A DNA stretch of 64,000 nt, taken from NCBI GenBank assembly GCA_963169235.1, contig CAUJCX010000035.1, positions 62,001 through 126,000 on the forward strand. The letters are read 5' to 3'. Shown in pieces: positions 13,623 to 21,275 of the stretch (position 1 is the first letter of the stretch; each line of letters begins with the position of its first letter). The DNA is from Actinomycetota bacterium (lineage in GTDB: Bacteria; Actinomycetota; Thermoleophilia; Miltoncostaeales; Miltoncostaeaceae). Both the position numbers and the translations under genes were made by a program. Under the pieces are notes generated by a model that was not told the DNA's origin, did not search any database, and worked only from the letters and a program-made list of their open reading frames with translations.

Positions 13623-13628
13623 TAGTGT
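13623..13628 (+). promoter_or_regulatory. Putative -10 box of the helicase gene (TAGTGT), leaderless
   Basis: TAGTGT ends 7 nt before ATG 13636, so I take 13636 and not the in-frame ATG at 13606, which lies inside the SOS box. Confidence 0.5.
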
Positions 13629-13635
13629 GTGGGCG

Positions 13636-15708
13636 ATGGGATACCCCCGGCATCAGAAGGCACCCGCGGTGCTGCCGTCGCACGAGCAGGCCAAGCTCGA
13701 CCGGGACGCGTACGCGCCGCGCGCGGCGCTGGTGGCCGACCCGGCCGGGCGCACCGTGTACCGCCTGCGACCGCGGCCGCATGCGGGCGCCCTGTCCGAA
13801 CGCCTGGCCGCGACGCTCGACGCCGAGCAGGCGCACGCGGTGCGCGCGGCCACGGGCCGCACGCTGATCCTGGCGGCCGCGGGCACGGGCAAGACCCGGG
13901 TCATCACCTCGATCGTGGCGCACCTCACCGAGACGGGGGTCGAGCCGCGCAACGTGCTGCTGGTCACGTTCACCCGCCGCGCGGCCCGCGAGATGACGCT
14001 GCGCGCGCAGGCCATCGCCGGGCGCGACCTGTCCGAGATGACCGCCGGCACGTTCCACTCCGTCTGCCAGCGCATCCTGCGGCGCCACGGGCCCCTGGTG
14101 GGGCTGCCGTCCAAGTTCACCATCCTCGACGGCGAAGACCAGGCCGACCTGGTGCGCATCGCCCGCGACGAGGCGCTGGCCGACCGCAAGGACCGCGCGT
14201 CGCTGCCGCGTCCCGAGTGGATCGCCCAGACCCTCAGCCTGGCCGACGAATCCGGGCGCCCGCTGCCGGCGGTCATCGTCGAGCAGAACCCGCGCCTGGC
14301 CGACCGGGTCGACGATCTCGTGACCATCTGCCAGGCGTACACCCGCGCCAAACGCGAGGCCGGAGCCGTCGACTACGCCGACCTGCTCACGCTGACCGTG
14401 CGCCTGCTGCACGAGCACCCCGACGTGCGCGCACGCCTGGCCGCCGACTTCCGCTGGGTGCTGGTGGACGAGCTCCACGACGTCAACGCGCCCCAGGCCG
14501 CCATCGTCGAGGCGCTCGGTGAGGCCGGGTCGCGCGTGATCGCGGTGGCCGACCCCGACCAGTCCATCTACGCGTGGCGCGGCGCCGACCCGGCCGTGGT
14601 GCAGCGGTTCGCCGACGTCCCGGGCACCACGGTGGTGCCGCTGGGACGCAACTACCGCTCCACGCCCCAGGTGGTGGCCCTGGCGCAGGAGTGCCTGCCC
14701 GAGGGCAACCGCTGGAACAAACGCATGGTGGCGCACCGCGACGCCCCGGGGGCCCCGCCCGTGGTGGCGCACTGCATGTCGGTGGCCGAGGAGGCCGCGT
14801 TCGTCACGCAGCGCATCGCCGACCTCATCACCGAGGGGCGCGAGCCGGGCGAGATCGGCGTGCTGTACCGCGCCCACCACCACAGCATCGACCTGCAGAT
14901 GGCGCTGGCGCAATCGGGCGTCGAGTTCGAGCTCTACTCCGGCGCCCGCTTCGTCGAGAGCGCCCACGTCAAGGACGTGCTGGCCCTCGTCCGCGTGCGC
15001 CACAACGCCCGCGACGCACTGGCGTGGCATCGCCTCCTGCGGCTGTTCCCCGGGGTCGGCGAGCGCTCCGCCACGGTCGCCACGCGGCGCGCGGTCACCG
15101 GGGGCGACACCGCCGGCGCGCTCGCCGCCATCGGCAAGGGCGCGACGCCGGCGTTGTCCGCGGCCCTCGCCGCGCTCACGCCGCTCGCGGCCCTCGAGCG
15201 CCCCGAGGACCTGGTGCTCGACATGGCGAGGGCCGACTGGTTCCGCGACAGCCTGCAGCGGCGGTTCCCCAACTGGCAGGACCGCGAGAGCGACATCGCG
15301 CGCGTCGCCGAGCTGGCGGCGCGGCGCTCGGGCATCGAGTCGTTCCTGACCGACATGCAGCTGGCCGAGCGGGTCGAGGTGGACGAGGACGTGTCCGGTC
15401 CCGCCAAGCGGGTGGCGCTGTCCAGCGTCCACCAGGCGAAGGGGCTCGAGTGGCCCGTGGTGTTCGTGCTGCAGGTGGAGGCGGGCTCGTTCCCGTCGTC
15501 GTGGGCGCTGTCCGAGGGGCGCCTCGATGAGGAGGAGCGCCTGTTCTACGTGGCCCTCACCCGGGCCCGCGACGAGCTGTACCTGTGCCGTCCCATCCAG
15601 GCCAAGCGCCCGTGGGACACGGGGGCCGACCGGGTGGTGCTGAACGCGGGTCTCGGCTTCCTCGACCGCGACCTGGGCGGCCTCGTCGACGAATGGTCGG
15701 TGAGGTAG
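13636..15708 (+). CDS. UvrD/PcrA-family (SF1A) DNA helicase
   Basis: 690 aa. A 3'-5' helicase-type ATPase. The Walker A is AAAGTGKT at 80-87. Motif Ia is TFTRRAAREM, motif II is VLVDELHD near 275-282, motif III is ADPDQSIYAWRGA, motif IV/V is SVHQAKGLEW and motif VI is YVALTRARDEL near 638. Motif II has histidine where nearly all relatives have glutamine (DEFQD). The start at ATG 13636 is set by the -10 box. About 50 unconserved residues precede the helicase core, and the C-terminus stops soon after motif VI, without the PcrA tail. An SOS box covers the promoter, so induction after DNA damage is likely. Role: repair or recombination helicase; UvrD versus PcrA versus AdnB-like assignment is uncertain. 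Confidence 0.88.
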   Translation: MGYPRHQKAPAVLPSHEQAKLDRDAYAPRAALVADPAGRTVYRLRPRPHAGALSERLAATLDAEQAHAVRAATGRTLILAAAGTGKTRVITSIVAHLTETGVEPRNVLLVTFTRRAAREMTLRAQAIAGRDLSEMTAGTFHSVCQRILRRHGPLVGLPSKFTILDGEDQADLVRIARDEALADRKDRASLPRPEWIAQTLSLADESGRPLPAVIVEQNPRLADRVDDLVTICQAYTRAKREAGAVDYADLLTLTVRLLHEHPDVRARLAADFRWVLVDELHDVNAPQAAIVEALGEAGSRVIAVADPDQSIYAWRGADPAVVQRFADVPGTTVVPLGRNYRSTPQVVALAQECLPEGNRWNKRMVAHRDAPGAPPVVAHCMSVAEEAAFVTQRIADLITEGREPGEIGVLYRAHHHSIDLQMALAQSGVEFELYSGARFVESAHVKDVLALVRVRHNARDALAWHRLLRLFPGVGERSATVATRRAVTGGDTAGALAAIGKGATPALSAALAALTPLAALERPEDLVLDMARADWFRDSLQRRFPNWQDRESDIARVAELAARRSGIESFLTDMQLAERVEVDEDVSGPAKRVALSSVHQAKGLEWPVVFVLQVEAGSFPSSWALSEGRLDEEERLFYVALTRARDELYLCRPIQAKRPWDTGADRVVLNAGLGFLDRDLGGLVDEWSVR

Positions 15709-15722
15709 CGCATCGGGGGTGG

Positions 15723-15739
15723 GGGCACCGCCGGTGCCC
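15723..15739. terminator. Hairpin between convergent genes
   Basis: GGGCACC-GCC-GGTGCCC, a perfect 7-bp stem 15 nt after the helicase stop and 22 nt from the stop of the opposing excalibur gene. No U-tract, as usual in high-GC actinobacteria. Confidence 0.5.
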
Positions 15740-15760
15740 GGCGCCTGCCTGGCGCTCCCG

Positions 15761-16054
15761 TCAGGCCTTCTCGCAGGCGACCCCGTCCTTGACGCGGTCG
15801 AGACCCCGGTTGGAGGACATCGCGGTGCGGAAGAGGATGTCCGAGACGGTGAACGTCGTCACCGGAGGGGTGCGCCCCCTCACGCGGTCGCGGGCGTTGG
15901 TGCCGCCGAGACCGTGCGGGTACTTCTTGTGGAGCTCCGTGCAATTCTTCGTCCACGCCGGTCCGCGTGCCGCGGTGGCGGGCGAGGCGGTCGTGCCCGC
16001 GAGGCAGACGGCTGCGGCGCATACGGCAAGACCGGGACGTCGTGATGACCTCAC
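15761..16054 (-). CDS. Secreted excalibur calcium-binding domain protein
   Basis: 97 aa from GTG 16054. An N-terminal signal peptide (RSSRRPG charged start, LAVCAAAVCLAG core, a likely SPATAA-type cleavage) is followed by an excalibur domain with KNCTELHKKYPHG and a final GLDRVKDGVACEK. The Asp-x-Asp-x-Asp-Gly-x-x-Cys-type loop is kept as DRVKDGVACE. Excalibur domains are extracellular modules thought to bind calcium. A CATGCT box ends 6 nt before the GTG, suggesting a leaderless mRNA. The longer frame upstream is not conserved. Confidence 0.82.
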   Translation of the reverse strand: MRSSRRPGLAVCAAAVCLAGTTASPATAARGPAWTKNCTELHKKYPHGLGGTNARDRVRGRTPPVTTFTVSDILFRTAMSSNRGLDRVKDGVACEKA

Positions 16055-16187
16055 GTGAAAAGCATGGCAGAGACGCACGCCTTCGGGTGCGGTCCGTGAC
16101 ACCCGCCGCGCGGCGCGCCGTCGCGGCGGGCGGTGCGGACGGTGATCCCGGCGTCCTCCACCGCGGCCGCGGCGGCATCGTCGACGC

Positions 16188-17033
16188 ATGGCGGGTGGGG
16201 TAGCCGCCGTGGTGGTCGGTGACGACGGCGCCACGCTGGCCCTCGTGCGCCAGGTGGACCACCAGCTGCAGTGCCGCGACATGGCGCGGGCCTGGGGCGC
16301 ACCGGGGTTCGCGCGCATCGACCACTGGGATTCCGTGGTGACGGCGGCCGCGCGGCACGACGACGGCTAGCGCGCACCGGACGAGGCGCCCGCCGTGGAC
16401 GACGATGGCCGCCCCGTCGACTTCCCCGACGTGGCCCGCGACCTCCACGCCGCGTTCTACGAGGATGGCATCGCCGACGTCTGCGCCGACGACGCGCGCG
16501 CCGGCCTGGTGTGCTGCCTGCACGGACGGGGGCTGTACGAGAAGCGCCTTGGCCTCGACGGGCCGATCCCCGACCGCGAAACGCGTCCCGCCGTCGAACG
16601 GGCCTTCATCACGCGCCAGCTCGACCGCCAGCGGGCTCTGGAGGACGCGCTCGGCTCCGGGGCGGACGCGTGGGCGCAGGATGCGTTCTTCCTGCTGCAG
16701 GCGTGGGACGCGCTCAGCCTGTACCTGGTGTGGACGGGCCTCCGACGCGGCGAGCCGTGGAGCCTGGCCAGGGTGCCGCGGGGGCCGGGAGCGGGGGCGG
16801 CCACGCTCGGCGTCGCGACGGTGGACGCGGTGACGGCGGCGGTCGACCCGTGGCCGTTCGACGTGGACGTGGTGGACGTACCGGTGGACGTCGTCACCGT
16901 CCCGGCGCGGCCGTACCCGTCGTCCGAGGCTCTGACGCGGGAGATCGCCGCGTCGGCGCCCTGCCGCGTGGCGTACCGGCTGGTGCCGGGAACCGCCGGG
17001 GCAGCGGGTCGCCGCCCTCCCCGGCACGCCTGA
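16188..17033 (+). pseudogene. DUF3891 family gene interrupted by one in-frame TAG
   Basis: One frame from ATG 16188 to 17033 encodes a DUF3891-like protein of about 280 codons, broken only by TAG at 16368-16370. Before the stop: LVRQVDHQLQCRDMARAWG and ARHDDG; after it: DDDGRPVDFPDV, GLVCCLHGRGLYEKRLG and FFLLQAWDALSLYLVW. In intact DUF3891 proteins the H-D-D/N-G motif is followed by tryptophan, so the stop sits exactly where TGG is expected: one G-to-A change. The function of the family is unknown. The downstream part could restart at a GTG near 16395, but that product would lack the histidine-bearing N-terminus. Codon use after the stop is still typical, so the event looks recent or is a sequencing error. 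Confidence 0.82.
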
Positions 17034-17042
17034 GGCCGCGTG

Positions 17043-17068
17043 CGGGGCGGCGGCGCACCGCCGCCCCG
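17043..17068. terminator. Strong bidirectional hairpin
   Basis: A perfect 11-bp stem (CGGGGCGGCGG / CCGCCGCCCCG) with loop CGCA, placed between the convergent ends of the DUF3891 gene and dodecin. Probably terminates both. Confidence 0.6.
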
Positions 17069-17078
17069 AGCGACGCGA

Positions 17079-17291
17079 TCAGTCGGGGTCGTACTTGAAC
17101 GATACGGACAGCTTGACGCGGAAGCTCTCGGCCTTGCCGTCGTCACCGATCACGATGTCCTGCTCGACCACCTCGGCGACACGAAGGTCGCGCAAGGTCC
17201 TGGCCGCCGTCTCGATGGCGCCGGCGGCGGCGGCCTCCCACGACGTCTCGTCGGTGCCGACGATCTCAACGACCTTGTACACGCTGCCCAT
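17079..17291 (-). CDS. Dodecin (flavin-storage protein)
   Basis: 70 aa, typical dodecin length. VYKVVEIVGTDETSWEAAA at 4-22 and KLSVSFKYDPD at the C-terminus are family signatures; the tryptophan at 18 is the residue that stacks on the flavin isoalloxazine ring. Dodecins form hollow dodecamers that bind riboflavin or FMN and buffer free flavin in the cytoplasm. ATG start with a GGGAG box 8 nt upstream. Single-gene unit, convergent with the DUF3891 gene. Confidence 0.92.
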   Translation of the reverse strand: MGSVYKVVEIVGTDETSWEAAAAGAIETAARTLRDLRVAEVVEQDIVIGDDGKAESFRVKLSVSFKYDPD

Positions 17292-17419
17292 GGTTTTCTC
17301 CCGGGTTCGCGGAACTGTCCACGGAGTATCCCGGGCGCGGTGACGGTCGGCAAGCCCGTGCCGTCCTGAGGCGTGTGCAAGTCTGGTGGAAAGCGCCTCC
17401 CGGCCGACAAGGTGAGTCC

Positions 17420-17653
17420 GTGACGCCCGTCCTGCTGTTCCTCATCGCCGCGCTCTTGCCGTGGACCGTGCACCTCGCGCCGCCCCGCCAGCGGCCGCTG
17501 GCCCTCGTGATGATGGTCGCGGTGCTGATGCTCTTCGGCATCTTCGTCAAGAACCCGCTGACCGCGCTGGAGTTCTGGGGCGGCATCGTGGCGGGCGTCG
17601 TCACCATCGTCGCCTACGGCATGTTCGGCACGGGCGGCCGACGGACCCGCTGA
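17420..17653 (+). CDS. Small two-helix membrane protein, unknown
   Basis: 77 aa from GTG 17420, preceded by AAGGTGAG. It has an N-terminal hydrophobic segment VLLFLIAALLPW, a second long one (VMMVAVLMLFGIFV) and a third GGIVAGVVTIVAYGMF, with RTR at the end. No motif that I recognise. The GC-codon pattern and RBS support it being translated. The opposing gene ends 33 nt downstream. Confidence 0.6.
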   Translation: MTPVLLFLIAALLPWTVHLAPPRQRPLALVMMVAVLMLFGIFVKNPLTALEFWGGIVAGVVTIVAYGMFGTGGRRTR

Positions 17654-17686
17654 CCGGCGCACTCCGCGGGGGAGCGCGCGGCGCCA

Positions 17687-19141
17687 CTACTTGTCGGCGG
17701 GCTCCAGGTACTGGTCGATCACCTGCTGGGCCAGCGCCTGGTTGTCGGTGAGCACCACGCCCGAGCGCAGCGCGACGATGCCGCGCGCCTGCTGCTTGTT
17801 GAGCACCAGCGCGACGCCGAGGGCGATCTGGGCCTCGCCGTACGCCGCGTCGAGCGCCACGGCGTCGCGCGCCGGCTCCAGCGCCTCGCCGTCCTTGTCG
17901 TCGCGCACCAGGGAGAACGACTGGAACGCCGCCGACGTGGCGTCGCTGTCGTCGATGCGGCGCGCCTGCGCGAACGCCTGGGTGGCGGCGGTGTTGCGCC
18001 CCTGCTGGCTGAGGATGGTGGCCTTGGCCGTGGCGGCCTCCGCCATCCGCGGATCCTTCTTGAGCGCGCGGTTGTAAAAGCCCAGCGCCTTCTTCGGCTG
18101 CTTGAGGCGCTCCTGGATGCGGCCCTGCACCATCTGGCCGGGCGCCGACCGCTGCCAGGCGCGCGGCCAGGCGGCGACCAGCTTCTGGGCGGGAGCCGCC
18201 TTGCCCATGCGCGCGAGGTACATCGCCTGCGCGATGTTCGGGGTCATCACCTTGGGCGCGCGGCGCACGGCCACGGCCTGGACGGCCGTCAGGTCGGGCA
18301 CCGGGGTCCAGTCGGGCGCGAACGTGACCTGGAACGTGGTGCTCTTCGTGCCCCGCCGCACCTCCACCGGCACCGGCGTGCTGGCGGGCAGCGCCCGCAG
18401 CGCGGTCTGGTACTCACCCGTGGTCAGGGTGGGGAGGGAGTTGATCGCCACGATCACGTCACCGCGGCGCATGCCCGACTTCACCGAGTCGCCGCGCGGC
18501 GCGACGGCGGTGACCAGCTGGCCGCCGCGCGCGGGGATGCCCAGCGACCGGGCCAGCGGACGCCACAGCGGCAGCGTGTCCATGTCGAGCCGCCCGCGGG
18601 GGGTGGTGGTGGCCAGCACGATGGGCTTCTGCATCACGTTGGACTTGCGGCTCTGCGCGTCGGACGCCTGCAGGCGGATGCGGTACGTGCCGGCCGGCAG
18701 CTGGTAGCGCTGCTCGGATGTCGCCTCAATGAGCATGTAGACGCGACCCGCGGTCGTGGCGTCCGCCGTGACCGTGCGTACGAGCGTGTCGCCCTTCACG
18801 GCGAACACCTGCGCGGTGAGCGTGGACGGGGTCGTCACCCGGACGCCCAAGAGAAACCGCGCGTGCCCCTGGCGGGCCGTCACCTTCGCCGGCAGCTTGA
18901 GGTTGCGCAGCACGGGCGGGCCGGCGGCGACAGGCGCGGCGGTCGTCGTGGCGTCCGTGGTCGTCGCCGCCGGCGTGGCCGCGGCGGGGGGCGTGGACGT
19001 CGTGGTGGCCGCGGTGGTCGTGGCGGGTACGACGGGGACGACGGCCTGGGCCGGTGTGACCGGCGCTGCGACGGCGACGCCCGTGCCGATCGTTCCCAGG
19101 GCGCCGACGACCACGGCCAGGGAGAACGTGGGTCGGATCAT
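17687..19141 (-). CDS. Exported PDZ and TPR repeat protein
   Basis: 484 aa from ATG 19141. Signal peptide MIRPTFSLAVVVGALGTIGTG is followed by a Thr/Ala/Pro-rich low-complexity stretch (about 35-75). A beta-rich segment (about 75-190) comes next, then a PDZ-like domain (about 200-270) with VKSGMRRGDVIVAINSLP. Tetratricopeptide-like helices follow (about 330-470): KKALGFYNRALKKDPRMAEAATAK and similar pairs. It is probably a periplasmic or cell-wall scaffold; no protease triad is present. TAGGGT at 19149-19154 ends 7 nt before the ATG, diverging from the promoter of the next gene within 39 bp. Confidence 0.75.
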   Translation of the reverse strand: MIRPTFSLAVVVGALGTIGTGVAVAAPVTPAQAVVPVVPATTTAATTTSTPPAAATPAATTTDATTTAAPVAAGPPVLRNLKLPAKVTARQGHARFLLGVRVTTPSTLTAQVFAVKGDTLVRTVTADATTAGRVYMLIEATSEQRYQLPAGTYRIRLQASDAQSRKSNVMQKPIVLATTTPRGRLDMDTLPLWRPLARSLGIPARGGQLVTAVAPRGDSVKSGMRRGDVIVAINSLPTLTTGEYQTALRALPASTPVPVEVRRGTKSTTFQVTFAPDWTPVPDLTAVQAVAVRRAPKVMTPNIAQAMYLARMGKAAPAQKLVAAWPRAWQRSAPGQMVQGRIQERLKQPKKALGFYNRALKKDPRMAEAATAKATILSQQGRNTAATQAFAQARRIDDSDATSAAFQSFSLVRDDKDGEALEPARDAVALDAAYGEAQIALGVALVLNKQQARGIVALRSGVVLTDNQALAQQVIDQYLEPADK

Positions 19142-19148
19142 CCGGGCG

Positions 19149-19154
19149 ACCCTA
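19149..19154 (-). promoter_or_regulatory. Putative -10 box (TAGGGT) of the PDZ/TPR gene, leaderless
   Basis: On the minus strand TAGGGT ends 7 nt before ATG 19141. Only 11 bp separate it from the plus-strand box at 19166-19171, so the two divergent promoters must share or compete for upstream contacts. Confidence 0.45.
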
Positions 19155-19165
19155 CCACGCCCCTG

Positions 19166-19171
19166 TAGCAT
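19166..19171 (+). promoter_or_regulatory. Putative -10 box (TAGCAT) of the thymidine-phosphorylase-like gene
   Basis: TAGCAT ends 9 nt before ATG 19181. No Shine-Dalgarno sequence is seen between them. Confidence 0.45.
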
Positions 19172-19180
19172 CGCCGGTTC

Positions 19181-20443
19181 ATGGCGTCGCGCATTGCCCC
19201 CCTGGAGTTCCTCGAGCGTTTCGCGGGCGGGGAACCGCTCGACGGCGATGCGACGCGTGGGTTCGTCGGCGACTGGGTGGGCCACGGGGTGCCCGACGCC
19301 CAGATGGCTGCGTGGATGGGCGTCGTGGCGCACCGTGGCCTCGGCGACGCCGCGCGCTACGCGCTGACGACAGAGCTGATCGCGTCGGGCGACCGCCTCG
19401 ACCTCGGGGGCCTGGGGCGCACGGCGGCGCTGGTCAGCACGGGCGCGCTGGGGGACGCCGTGCGCCTCGTCGCGGCGCCCACCCTGGCGGCCCTCGGTAT
19501 CCCCGTGCTGTGCGACGCGGAGCGCGCCGTGGGGTGCGTCGGAGGGCTCGCGGAGCAGCTCGGGGCGCTTCCCGGCTATCGCGAACCCGGCGACGTCGCC
19601 GACGTGGTCGCCGGCCTCACCTCCGGCGGCTACGTCCTCGCGAGCCGCCTCCCCGTCGTGCCGGCGGCGACGCGCCTGGCGGCCCTCGCCGACGTGACCG
19701 CGGCCGGCCGCATCCCGTCGCTGATCGCCGCGTCGGTGACGGCGCGCGCCCTGGCGCTGGGCACGCCTGTGGCGTGCGTGCACGTCACGTACGGCGACGC
19801 CGCCCTGGTGCCCGACCACGAGGGGGCGCGGGAGGTGGCGGCCACCGCGGAGGCGTTCGGCCGGGCGTGGGGGAGGCGCATCGTGTGCGTGCTCACCGAG
19901 ATGTCCACGCCGCTCGCCCCCGCGCTGGGGCATCGCCTGCTGGTGCACGAGGCCGCCCGCGTGCTGCGTGGCGGGGGCTCACCCGCGCTGCGGTCCGCCG
20001 CGCTCGACGTGGTCGCGGCGGTCGCGTCGGCCTCGGGGCTCGAGGGCGACGCCCGCGAGGGCGCCGGCCGGGCCCTGGCGGACGGACGCGCCAAGGCGGC
20101 GGCCGTCGCCTGGGGCGAGCGGCACGGCGTCGCGTCCGACGTGCTCACCGGCGCCACGGCCACGGGACTGGCGCCCCAGGTGCGCGAGGTGGCCGCCGGG
20201 CGGGACGGTGTGGTCGGCATCGCGTCGGTACTGCGCCTGGGCGAGGCCGTGCGCCGCCTCGGAGCCGGACGGCTGCACGCCGATCAGGCGGTGGACGGCG
20301 GCGTGGGCGTCGCGTTCACGGTGCCGCCGGGCGAGCAGGCCGAGGCGGGCGAGACCGTCGTCCACGTCTACGGCCGCGACGCGTACCTCACCGACCGCGC
20401 GGCGGAGGAGGTCTCGGCGCAGGTGACGGTGGGCGATGCCTGA
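19181..20443 (+). CDS. Thymidine/pyrimidine phosphorylase homologue lacking the active-site residues
   Basis: 420 aa, collinear with DeoA/Pdp enzymes: helical N-terminal bundle, nucleotide domain and a C-terminal PYNP_C-like domain (LHADQAVDGGVGVAFTVPPGEQAEAGE). The enzymes' phosphate loop KHSTGGVGD is LVSTGALGD here. SGRGLGHTGGT is replaced by DAERAVGCVGGL, and the pyrimidine-binding stretch with Arg, Ser and Lys (R171, S186, K190 in E. coli) reads LADVTAAGRIPSLIAASVTARA. MDVKVGSGAF becomes VHVTYGDAAL. The fold is probably kept but phosphorolysis is unlikely. It overlaps mutM by 8 nt, so it is co-expressed with a base-excision repair enzyme. Function unknown. Confidence 0.75.
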   Translation: MASRIAPLEFLERFAGGEPLDGDATRGFVGDWVGHGVPDAQMAAWMGVVAHRGLGDAARYALTTELIASGDRLDLGGLGRTAALVSTGALGDAVRLVAAPTLAALGIPVLCDAERAVGCVGGLAEQLGALPGYREPGDVADVVAGLTSGGYVLASRLPVVPAATRLAALADVTAAGRIPSLIAASVTARALALGTPVACVHVTYGDAALVPDHEGAREVAATAEAFGRAWGRRIVCVLTEMSTPLAPALGHRLLVHEAARVLRGGGSPALRSAALDVVAAVASASGLEGDAREGAGRALADGRAKAAAVAWGERHGVASDVLTGATATGLAPQVREVAAGRDGVVGIASVLRLGEAVRRLGAGRLHADQAVDGGVGVAFTVPPGEQAEAGETVVHVYGRDAYLTDRAAEEVSAQVTVGDA

Positions 20444-21275
20444 GCTACCCGAGGTGGAGACCGTGCGGCGGCAGCTGTCGCGCCACCTCCCGGGCCGCAT
20501 CGTCGTCGCCGTCGACGTGCGCGATCCCCTGCTGACCGCACCCGCGCACCCGGATGAGCTGGGACTGCTGGTCGGGCGCGAGATCCGGCGCCTGGGCCGT
20601 CGCGGCAAGTACCTGATGGTGCACCTGGACGACGGCGCGGTACTGGTGGTGCACCTGCGCATGACCGGCGCGCTGCGGTGGCACCCCCCGGGCGACGACG
20701 TGGAGGGCCTGCGCTTCCTGCGGGCCGTCGTCACCCTCGATGACGGCGCGCACGTCACGTTCTGCGACCAGCGCCGCTTCGGCCGCATGGTGCTGCTCGC
20801 CCCGGGCGGCGACCCCGAGGCGTACTGGCGCGGCCGGGTGGGCGTGGAGCCACTGTCCGCCCACTTCGACTCCGCGGCGCTCGGCGCCGCCCTGCGCGGC
20901 CGGCGTACGCCGGTGAAGGCGGCGCTGCTCAACCAGGCGCTGGTCGCCGGGGTGGGCAACATCTACGCCGACGAGGCGCTGTTCGAGGCGGGCGTCCACC
21001 CCGAGACGCCCGCCGGCCGCCTCAGCCGCGCCCGGGTGGCGGCCCTGGCCGACGCGGTCGCGCGGGTGCTCGCTCGCGGGCTCGACGCCGGGGGTGCGAC
21101 CATCCGTGACTACAGCGACGCGGAAGGCGGTGCGGGGTCGATGCAGGATCTCCTCAACGTGCACGTACGCGAGGGGCTGCCGTGCCCGCGGTGCGGCACG
21201 ACGATCGTGAAGACGCGCGTGGCCCAGCGCGGCACCTATCTGTGTCCCTCGTGCCAGCGCAAGGGGCGGCGATGA
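20436..21275 (+). CDS. mutM: Formamidopyrimidine-DNA glycosylase
   Basis: 279 aa. Removes oxidised purines such as 8-oxoguanine and nicks the abasic site. MPELPEVETV at the N-terminus carries the catalytic Pro2 and Glu3; GRRGKYL contains the conserved lysine. The helix-two-turn-helix has NQALVAGVGNIYADEALF, and the zinc finger cysteines are C250, C253, C270 and C273. All catalytic elements are intact. It overlaps the thymidine-phosphorylase homologue upstream and the P1 peptidase downstream (ATGA). Confidence 0.96.
   Translation: MPELPEVETVRRQLSRHLPGRIVVAVDVRDPLLTAPAHPDELGLLVGREIRRLGRRGKYLMVHLDDGAVLVVHLRMTGALRWHPPGDDVEGLRFLRAVVTLDDGAHVTFCDQRRFGRMVLLAPGGDPEAYWRGRVGVEPLSAHFDSAALGAALRGRRTPVKAALLNQALVAGVGNIYADEALFEAGVHPETPAGRLSRARVAALADAVARVLARGLDAGGATIRDYSDAEGGAGSMQDLLNVHVREGLPCPRCGTTIVKTRVAQRGTYLCPSCQRKGRR

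Noticed and set aside
16368-16370. TAG decoded as an amino acid (pyrrolysine or suppressor)
   Set aside because: TAG is used as the normal stop by several genes in the window, and the expected residue is tryptophan, one base away.
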